Part shown: positions 14,210-19,502 of the stretch, in pieces
How positions within the stretch are numbered: position 1 is the stretch's first letter
How the letters are laid out: every line of letters starts with the position of its first letter
Assembly (NCBI GenBank): GCA_030615365.1
Contig: JAUWZM010000051.1
Coordinates: 1-19,502 of the forward strand
Length of the DNA stretch: 19,502 nucleotides
Direction of reading: 5' to 3'
Source: Candidatus Aerophobota bacterium
GTDB taxonomy: Bacteria; Aerophobota; Aerophobia; Aerophobales; B3-G15
The notes under the pieces: generated by a model
Seen by the model: only the letters and a program-made list of their open reading frames with translations
Databases searched by the model: none
Told to the model about the DNA's origin: nothing
Translations under genes and position numbers: made by a program

Positions 14210-16203
14210 GAATGTCTTGTTTTCCTTATTCTGACAAGGAAGTTCTTTACCTCAGAGAGTTGGGTGGTTTGCTGGCATTGGGGTAGGGAAGATAAAAATT
14301 TTTTTCCATACGAGCGAGTCTTTATGCGAGGGTCAAGAACAGCCACCACTCCTGAATCATCCTTTTTTCTAATTAAGCGGCCAAATCCTTGCCTGAGCAT
14401 AATGATGGCCTGAGGGATTTGATATTCAATAAAGGGATTTTTGCCTTCTTTGGATAGCTCTTCTAACCTTGCCTCTGTTACAGGGTCATTGGGGACAGCA
14501 AAGGGAAGTTTGGTAATAATAACGGTCCCCAGAGCCTCTCCAGGAACATCTACTCCCTGCCAGAAGGTATTAGTTCCCAGGAGGACGGATTGGTTATTCT
14601 TCTGGAAATCTTTCATTAATTGATGGCGAGGCTTATCTCCCTGTTTTAAAAAGTGAAGCTCTACAAGAGATTTACTTAAATATTCATACGCTTTATCTAT
14701 CAAATGAAAATTGGTGAAGAGGACAAATGCCTGGCCCTGGCAGCAGCGCAGGATCTTCTCTGTTCTTCTAATGAGAGCCTGGTTGAACAGATTATAATCC
14801 TGAGAAGGATCGGGTAAATCTGAGTTCAGGTAAAGAAGAACCTGATTTTTGTAATCAAAACCAGAGCCTAAAACAAGTTCTTCAGCTTCCTCTATCCCCA
14901 ATCTGTTTCGTATAAACTCAAATGAGTCAGCCACCGATAGGGTAGCTGAGGTAAGAATAGCTGTGTCCTTTATCTTAAGGACTTTCTCTCTAAATTCCTC
15001 AGCAATATTGAGAGGAGTCATATGGAGAGATATCCTGATAGTCCTTTTTCTCTTAATTACCTCTACCCAGTACACCTGATGAGCTATTTTCTGCTGGAGA
15101 ATGGTCTTTAGATCAAGATTAATCCCCTGGCAACGATGCACAAAAGCCCTTAGTTCTTTTTTCTTTTCATCCCCTTGCACATTGCTTATTTCCTCTTTTA
15201 AAAGTTTTTCCAGGGATGATAATGGCTCTTCAAGGAGGTTTTCCAGAAAATCTGGCTCTAAACGAGAGGAAACAGACCGATTTCCTACTTTGGTGAGTAA
15301 ATTGTCAAAAAAGATATTATTAGCAACTCTCACCTCAGCCACAGCATTCATGATCTGATCTTTCTTTTCTGGAGCAGTTCCTTTTAATCGCCTTATCAGT
15401 CCTTTCTCTATAGTTGGATTGAAAAGGCTGTTGAGAAAAAATTTAATTTTGTTGTTAGAGATTTCTATTCCTAAGTAACTGGTAGCTACTTCTTCCAAAT
15501 TATGAGCTTCATCAAAGATGACAGCTTCGAACTCGGGAAGTACTTTTTCTTCAGCGCAGAGATTTGCCATATAGAGGTGATGGTTCACTATCAGAATCTG
15601 AGTTTGAGCCCATGCTTTTCTAGCCCGGTTATAATAGCAACTTTCCCTGAAAGAGCATTTATCTCCCAGGCAAAGATCTGCCTCTCGATTAATTTCAGAC
15701 CAAATAGTGCCATCAGGCACAAAGGTTAACTCTGATTTCAAGCCAGCTTTGCTATTCCTCGCCCAGGTAGCAATTTTTTTAATCTGTTTTCTCACTGTTG
15801 GTTTAGTGAACAGTCCTTCTAAAGTGGCTTGAGCATATCTTCTCAGACAAAGGTAATTGTTGCCCCCCAGGCAAAGAGAGTATCGAAAATCGATTCCTAA
15901 GGTCTTTTTCAGCAAAGGCAGGTCCTTGTGTATTAACTGCTGCTGGAGGGTTTTGGTATAGGTGGAGATAGCCATTCGTTTCTTATTTTCTACCGTCCAG
16001 ATAATGGAAGGCGCCAGATAAGCCAGACTCTTGCCGGTCCCGGTCCCTGCCTCCACTAAAAGATGGTGCTTTTCAGATAGGGCTTTTTCTACTATTTCAG
16101 CCATTTTAAGCTGAATTCGGCGATATTCATATCCAGAGAGCTGAGAAGATAGCCTACCACCCTTTCTAAAAATGTCATTGATTTGTTTCATAACTTTAAC
16201 CAT
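14206..16203 (-). CDS. dinG: DinG/XPD-like Fe-S superfamily 2 helicase
   Basis: The 665-residue helicase is complete. Walker A is EAGTGTGKS (51-59). The Fe-S cluster cysteines fit C119 (NNYLC), C178 (ADLC), C183 (DKC) and C189 (ESC). The DEAH box is at 231-234 and NHHL at 207-210. C-terminal motifs are ILTSATLS, FWQGVDVPG (547-554) and MLRQGFGRLIR. DinG unwinds 5'-tailed DNA, forks, D-loops and R-loops, and serves in repair and replication-transcription conflicts. The last ~130 codons are duplicated at 9252-9644. No clear ribosome site precedes the ATG at 16203; the ATG four codons later (16191) is an alternative. It has a promoter 186 bp upstream, divergent from the GPT gene. The stop codon is shared with the next promoter's -35 box. 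Confidence 0.92.
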   Translation of the reverse strand: MVKVMKQINDIFRKGGRLSSQLSGYEYRRIQLKMAEIVEKALSEKHHLLVEAGTGTGKSLAYLAPSIIWTVENKKRMAISTYTKTLQQQLIHKDLPLLKKTLGIDFRYSLCLGGNNYLCLRRYAQATLEGLFTKPTVRKQIKKIATWARNSKAGLKSELTFVPDGTIWSEINREADLCLGDKCSFRESCYYNRARKAWAQTQILIVNHHLYMANLCAEEKVLPEFEAVIFDEAHNLEEVATSYLGIEISNNKIKFFLNSLFNPTIEKGLIRRLKGTAPEKKDQIMNAVAEVRVANNIFFDNLLTKVGNRSVSSRLEPDFLENLLEEPLSSLEKLLKEEISNVQGDEKKKELRAFVHRCQGINLDLKTILQQKIAHQVYWVEVIKRKRTIRISLHMTPLNIAEEFREKVLKIKDTAILTSATLSVADSFEFIRNRLGIEEAEELVLGSGFDYKNQVLLYLNSDLPDPSQDYNLFNQALIRRTEKILRCCQGQAFVLFTNFHLIDKAYEYLSKSLVELHFLKQGDKPRHQLMKDFQKNNQSVLLGTNTFWQGVDVPGEALGTVIITKLPFAVPNDPVTEARLEELSKEGKNPFIEYQIPQAIIMLRQGFGRLIRKKDDSGVVAVLDPRIKTRSYGKKFLSSLPQCQQTTQLSEVKNFLVRIRKTRHS
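14225..14617. repeat. Direct repeat, intact dinG copy (393 bp)
   Basis: This is the partner of 9252-9644, in the same orientation and without gaps. The two copies bound a 4.6-kb block (9645-14224) holding the protease pair, the TIR gene, the split nuclease and the AbiEi-like gene. The pattern equals that of elements which enter the 3' end of a gene and rebuild it, or of a tandem duplication that later shrank. Confidence 0.92.
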
Positions 16204-16212
16204 TTTTTGTAA

Positions 16213-16385
16213 CTATTCAGCCACCAAGACACGAAGACACCAAGTAAACCCCGGCCTTAAAATTTTAGCGTATTCTGTGTCTTCAGTGGTTAATCTCTTT
16301 AGCAATGGATTCTTCTCTTTCCGATGGAGGTTTAAAATTCATATCACTTCTTTGTGCCTTGGTGACTTAGTGGCCCGAACTGTTA
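16213..16385. repeat. Dispersed palindromic repeat (P2)
   Basis: Between dinG and its promoter lies an element with imperfect inverted arms. The left one from 16213 reads TATTCAGCCACCAAGACACG; the right one ends GGTGACTTAGTGGCCCGAAC at 16380, followed by TGTTACTA. It begins and ends like the repeat at 5129-5266 (ACTATTCAGCC; GAACTGTTACTA). Its inner part (16256-16340) shows nothing recognisable. It would be transcribed as the dinG leader. Confidence 0.65.
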
Positions 16386-16388
16386 CTA

Positions 16389-16417
16389 ATTATATAATAA
16401 AAGAGAATTATTATCAA
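16389..16417 (-). promoter_or_regulatory. dinG promoter
   Basis: Minus-strand -35 TTGATA (16412-16417) and perfect -10 TATAAT (16389-16394), 17 bp apart. Its -35 lies 7 bp from the -35 of the plus-strand GPT promoter (16425), so two promoters fire back to back. The leader to the dinG ATG would be about 180 nt and includes the P2 repeat. Confidence 0.65.
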
Positions 16418-16424
16418 CCGTGTT

Positions 16425-16453
16425 TTGACAATAGATGCTGCTTGGTGTATTCT
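16425..16453 (+). promoter_or_regulatory. Promoter of the GPT-type transferase gene
   Basis: Plus-strand -35 TTGACA (16425-16430) and -10 TATTCT (16448-16453), 17 bp apart. Transcription should begin near 16460, before the AAAGGA ribosome site at 16481-16486 and the ATG at 16495. Confidence 0.6.
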
Positions 16454-16480
16454 TAACAGAGGAATGTACTTTAATTTTTG

Positions 16481-16502
16481 AAAGGACAACAAAAATGGGG
16501 TA
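16481..16502 (+). promoter_or_regulatory. SD and ATG with a frame break on a G run
   Basis: AAAGGA (16481-16486) stands 8 nt ahead of ATG (16495-16497), an ideal start, but the frame reads ATG GGG TAA. The G run 16497-16500 lets a ribosome holding GGG step back one base onto GGG and continue GTA ATC CTT into the long frame. This adds a hydrophobic segment (VILLIFFISFSVTFL) before the TTG at 16542. Either slippage or a one-base loss in the run explains the arrangement. Confidence 0.6.
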
Positions 16503-16541
16503 ATCCTTCTTATATTTTTTATCTCCTTTAGTGTTACTTTT

Positions 16542-17462
16542 TTGACACTTCCCAGAGTAATTCCCCAGCTTAAAAAATATAAAATTGTGGGAAGGGACTT
16601 ACACAAACCTGACCAGCCTGAGGTTGCTGAGATGGGGGGTCTGATTACCGTTATTGGATTTACAGCAGGGATCATTGCAGTCATTGCTCTGTCGACTTTT
16701 TTTAACCATTTAATTTCCATTAATCTCATAGATATCCTTGCTATTCTCTCTACAATTTTGTTAATAACCATCATTGGCATCATTGATGATTTAATCCTGT
16801 TGAAAAAAGGCGTGAAAGCAATTATACCTTTGTTTGCCTCATTTCCTCTGATGGCCATAAAAGCAGGTTATACAACACTAAGGATTCCGTTTATTGGTCA
16901 GGTAGACTTTGGTATTCTCTATCCTTTGATTCTTATCCCCATAGGAGTTACTACGGCAGCCAACGCAGTGAATATGCTGGCAGGGTTTAATGGTTTAGAG
17001 GTAGGAATGGGAATAGTTGCCATAGCTTGCCTGAGTATTATTGCCTATGTAACAGGTGCGGTAACCTCATTTTTTGTGTTGATTGCTACGCTGGGAGCTT
17101 TAGTAGCTACGCTTAAATACAACTGGTATCCTGCCCGAGTACTCATTGGTGATGTGGGAACATTAAGCATTGGTGCTATTATTGCCGTAACTGTGATTTT
17201 AGGCAATTTTGAAACAGCAGGGGTAATTATAATTATTCCCTATGGAGTAGATTTTGTGCTGAAGGCAATGAATCGTTTTCCCAGCAAAGGTTGGGAAGGG
17301 ACCTATAAGAATGGGAAACTTTACTGTCCAAAATCAAGACCGGTGAGTTTTTGCCAGTTAATTATGAAAATCTTCGGGGGGATCACTGAAAGAAAACTTA
17401 CTTTGACTTTCATTGGGATGGAGGTTATTTTTGGATTAATTGCTATTTTATTTTATCTGTAA
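16542..17462 (+). CDS. DPAGT1/GPT-type sugar-1-phosphate transferase (GT4-like membrane enzyme)
   Basis: This polytopic protein moves a sugar-1-phosphate, typically GlcNAc-1-P from UDP-GlcNAc, onto a polyprenyl phosphate at the membrane. Motifs counted from the TTG at 16542 are HKPDQPEVAEMGG (21-33), IIGIIDD (77-83, the metal-binding aspartates), NAVNMLAGFNGLEVG (141-155) and RVLIGDVGTLSIGA (199-212). About eight further hydrophobic segments are present. A cytosolic loop GWEGTYKNGKLYCPKSRP near residue 255 is of the eukaryal/archaeal GPT kind rather than MraY or WecA. The true start is almost surely the ATG at 16495, out of frame by one base; TTG has no ribosome site and would lose the first membrane helix. 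It precedes a prenyl-reductase-like gene, which suits a lipid-carrier role. Confidence 0.85.
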   Translation: MTLPRVIPQLKKYKIVGRDLHKPDQPEVAEMGGLITVIGFTAGIIAVIALSTFFNHLISINLIDILAILSTILLITIIGIIDDLILLKKGVKAIIPLFASFPLMAIKAGYTTLRIPFIGQVDFGILYPLILIPIGVTTAANAVNMLAGFNGLEVGMGIVAIACLSIIAYVTGAVTSFFVLIATLGALVATLKYNWYPARVLIGDVGTLSIGAIIAVTVILGNFETAGVIIIIPYGVDFVLKAMNRFPSKGWEGTYKNGKLYCPKSRPVSFCQLIMKIFGGITERKLTLTFIGMEVIFGLIAILFYL

Positions 17463-17531
17463 CTATTCACCGCACAGACCACAGATGATGCAGAGATAAA
17501 ATCGGAGAAGCAATACGTAGCGGTGAAAATA
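17461..17531. repeat. Dispersed palindromic repeat, short copy (P3)
   Basis: Beginning in the stop codon of the transferase gene, ACTATTCACCGC opens a 62-bp unit closed by GCGGTGAA; its perfect 8-bp arms are TTCACCGC (17466-17473) and GCGGTGAA (17520-17527). Inner sequence (ACAGA, GCAGAGAT, AAATC) matches the left half of the repeat at 5133. It shares TAACTATTCA with the 16213 element. Confidence 0.75.
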
Positions 17532-17548
17532 TCAAACCTGAGAAGAAA

Positions 17549-18673
17549 ATGTATGATGTAATAGTGATAGGAGGAGGACCTGTTGGCTGTTATACTGCCT
17601 GTCAATTAGCAGAAGCTGGATTTCACGTAGCTTTATTTGAGAAGAATGAAGAAATTGGCAAGGAAGTTATCTGCACCGGGATTATTGGAGCTCAAGCTTT
17701 TCAGGAATTCCCTCTCCCCCGCAAAGCTATCATCTGTGAGGTTAAAAATATAACCTTTTTTTCTCCCTCTTTTCTTACCTTAAAATATACTTCTTCCCAA
17801 TCAATAGCTTATGTAGTGAATAGAAGTATCTTTGATAAAGCAATAGCCCAGTTAGCCAGGGAAAAAGGAGTAGAGATTCAATTAGGACAGCGGATAAGAA
17901 AGATAAAGATTGAGCAAGATAAAGTAGAAGTAGAGGTAGATGATAGAGATAGGAAAGAAGCTAAGGCAGCTGTGCTGGCTACAGGAGTCAACTATTCTTT
18001 GCATTCTCAGGTGGGATTAGACACCCCTCCTTCCTTTGTTCAGGGAGCGCAGATCGAAGCTCAAATGCAGAGTTTGAAAGAAGTAGAGATTTATCTTGGT
18101 AGTTTTATTACCTCTGGTTCTTTTGCCTGGATAGTGCCTTTAAATGAGAGTGAGGCTCGAATAGGAAATTTAACTAAAAGAGAAGGGGTATTTTATTTAA
18201 GAAAATTTTTGGAAAAATTAAAGGGAAGATTAAAAGAAAAACAGACTCAGATAAAATGCAAACCCATAGCTTATGGAGCGGCTAAAAAATGTGTAGCTCA
18301 TCGAATTTTATCTGTGGGCGAGGCAGCAGGACAGGTAAAAACTACTACCGGAGGGGGAATATTTTATGGACTCATTGGCTCTCGAATTGCAACTCAAGTA
18401 TTGACAAGGGCCTTTAATAAGGGAGATTTAACCGAAGGAAGATTAGCTGAATATGATAGAATCTGGAAAGATAAGCTGGGAAGAGAAATTGATATGGGAT
18501 ACCGGATAAGAGAGATGCTTGAGAAAATTAGTGACAAAAATATAGATAGAATTTTTAAATGGTTGCAGAGAATAGGCCCGGTAAGAAATTTAATTCAAAA
18601 AGAGATTGATTTTGACTTTCAATCTAAAGCTATCTCTCTAAGCATGAAATTACTAAGCAGGTTTATATGGTAG
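17549..18673 (+). CDS. Geranylgeranyl reductase family FAD-dependent oxidoreductase
   Basis: The 374-residue flavoprotein has the N-terminal FAD fold VIVIGGGPVGCYTACQLAEAG (4-24), with acidic E31 (LFEKN) at the ribose. It then shows KEVICTGIIG (38-47), with the Cys-containing loop of the family. YVVNRSIFD, a second dinucleotide strand (AAVLATGVN), FAWIVPLNESEARIG, and the closing SVGEAAGQVKTTTGGGIFYG, which binds FAD phosphates, follow. Relatives reduce double bonds of isoprenoid chains, such as archaeal lipids, chlorophyll phytyl or bacterial polyprenols and quinones. Placed after the GPT transferase, a job on its polyprenyl carrier is plausible but inferred. Only a weak GAGAAG ribosome site precedes the ATG. 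It overlaps rsmI by 7 bp. Confidence 0.87.
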   Translation: MYDVIVIGGGPVGCYTACQLAEAGFHVALFEKNEEIGKEVICTGIIGAQAFQEFPLPRKAIICEVKNITFFSPSFLTLKYTSSQSIAYVVNRSIFDKAIAQLAREKGVEIQLGQRIRKIKIEQDKVEVEVDDRDRKEAKAAVLATGVNYSLHSQVGLDTPPSFVQGAQIEAQMQSLKEVEIYLGSFITSGSFAWIVPLNESEARIGNLTKREGVFYLRKFLEKLKGRLKEKQTQIKCKPIAYGAAKKCVAHRILSVGEAAGQVKTTTGGGIFYGLIGSRIATQVLTRAFNKGDLTEGRLAEYDRIWKDKLGREIDMGYRIREMLEKISDKNIDRIFKWLQRIGPVRNLIQKEIDFDFQSKAISLSMKLLSRFIW

Positions 18674-19383
18674 ATATGGAAAAAGGAACTCTTTATTTAG
18701 TGGGAACTCCTATTGGCAACTTAAAAGATGTCAGTTTAAGGGCTTTGCAGATACTAAAAGAGGTGAATCTTATTGCTGCTGAGGATACTCGTCGTACTCG
18801 AAAGCTACTTTCTCATTATGATATTCATACCTCTCTTACCAGTTTTTTTGAACACAATGAGCTAAGGAAGACTTCTTATCTTATAAAGAGATTAAAGCAG
18901 GGGGATAAGATTGCTCTGGTGAGTAATGCTGGAATGCCGGGAATATCTGATCCAGGATATTATTTGATAAAAGAAGCTATCAGGGAAGGCATTTCTCTTG
19001 TTCCCATTCCCGGCCCAACTGCTCTTATATTAGCTTTGGTAAGCTCAGGTTTTCCTGTGCATAGCTTTGTTTTTGAGGGTTTTTTAGGAAGGAATAAAGA
19101 AAAACGGATGCAGAAGTTAAGGAGGCTAAAAGAAGAGGAAAGAACCATTGTCATTTACGTCTCTCCTCATAGGATTAAGAAGGTTTTATCTGAGATAAAA
19201 AAAATTTTAGGAGATCGTAGGGTAGCAGTAGCGAGAGAAATCACTAAGAAATTTGAGGAGATTATTAGGGGTAGGGTAGGGGAAGTGATGAACATTTTTG
19301 AAGAAAAAAAGCCAAGAGGTGAGTTTACCCTGGTCATTGAGGGAATGGAGAAAAAGGTATCCCGAGTCAAATCATATAACTAG
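18667..19383 (+). CDS. rsmI: 16S rRNA (cytidine-1402-2'-O)-methyltransferase
   Basis: The 238-residue enzyme belongs to the tetrapyrrole-methylase fold. It shows LYLVGTPIGNLKDVSLRA (9-26), AAEDTRRTRKLLSHY (37-51), SFFEHNE, SNAGMPGISDPGY, VPIPGPTALILAL and EGFLGRNK, all RsmI signatures, and ends with GEFTLVIEG. RsmI adds the 2'-O-methyl at C1402 of 16S rRNA, aiding start-codon fidelity. The usual extra C-terminal helical domain of about 45 residues in E. coli RsmI is missing, as in other short family members. The start ATG at 18667 overlaps the flavoprotein stop, so expression is coupled. The last six codons and the stop lie in the terminal inverted repeat. Confidence 0.93.
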   Translation: MVDMEKGTLYLVGTPIGNLKDVSLRALQILKEVNLIAAEDTRRTRKLLSHYDIHTSLTSFFEHNELRKTSYLIKRLKQGDKIALVSNAGMPGISDPGYYLIKEAIREGISLVPIPGPTALILALVSSGFPVHSFVFEGFLGRNKEKRMQKLRRLKEEERTIVIYVSPHRIKKVLSEIKKILGDRRVAVAREITKKFEEIIRGRVGEVMNIFEEKKPRGEFTLVIEGMEKKVSRVKSYN

Positions 19384-19502
19384 GTAACCAAAGTAGGGGT
19401 TGTTAAATCATTTAAAATGTAACTTTTTATATCTAAATGAGGTGTTTGTTTTTTGAAGGGAGAAATTTCATTATTCCCTCTCCTTTTTTCCTCATAAGCT
19501 TT
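19363..19502. repeat. Right arm of 140-bp terminal inverted repeat
   Basis: Exact reverse complement of 2-141. It begins inside the rsmI-like coding end. After the stop at 19383 it has only AT-rich sequence and a weak AGGGA/TCCCT hairpin (19457-19479) followed by a T run (19485-19489), which may serve as a terminator. The match ends at 19362. Confidence 0.9.

Noticed and set aside
16367..16858. 163-codon minus-strand frame over the GPT gene
   Set aside because: It is antisense to the conserved transferase motifs and crosses the divergent promoters.

Overview
The window looks like chromosomal DNA from an uncultivated, AT-rich, double-membrane bacterium. Bacterial signs are rsmI, a DinG-type helicase, a UshA-like phosphohydrolase with a signal peptide, and a small exported protein that looks like an outer-membrane beta-barrel. 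Shine-Dalgarno sites and sigma70-type promoters are plain in many places. Intergenic spaces carry dispersed palindromic repeats of the kind seen in candidate-phylum genomes. I cannot name the phylum with confidence.

Layout. (1) 1-5125, plus strand: a tandem WHy/LEA14-like membrane-anchored protein, an exported UshA-like phosphohydrolase with a C-terminal membrane module, a diacylglycerol-kinase-type lipid kinase, and, behind its own promoter, the beta-barrel candidate. This is an envelope cluster. (2) 5126-7690, minus strand: a YdcF/DUF218 protein and a VapBC-type toxin-antitoxin pair, set among several palindromic repeat families. (3) 7691-14224, minus strand: an accessory region. It holds an AAA/DUF4143 ATPase, a broken 3' copy of the dinG gene, a ClpP-like (SDH family) serine protease with a small coiled-coil partner, a TIR plus zinc-ribbon protein, a PD-(D/E)XK nuclease gene split by two in-frame stops, and an AbiEi-like regulator. 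(4) 14206-19502: intact dinG (minus), then divergently a DPAGT1/GPT-type sugar-phosphate transferase, a geranylgeranyl-reductase-family flavoprotein and rsmI (plus).

The most notable structure is a 393-bp direct repeat. The last ~130 codons of dinG (14225-14617) recur at 9252-9644 with about six differences, one of which makes a stop codon. The protease, TIR and nuclease genes lie exactly between the two copies, and one copy keeps dinG intact. This resembles an accessory/defence module that arrived or was duplicated at the 3' end of dinG, although no integrase is visible.

Three reading-frame anomalies deserve attention. The nuclease gene has two in-frame TAA codons at the junction of its two domains. 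The AbiEi-like gene overlaps a well-formed helical -1 frame tail that ends 4 nt before the next start. The GPT gene has a perfect SD-ATG whose frame closes after two codons unless the ribosome slips back one base on a GGGG run. The window ends are a 140-bp exact inverted repeat, which may be biological or an assembly-edge effect.
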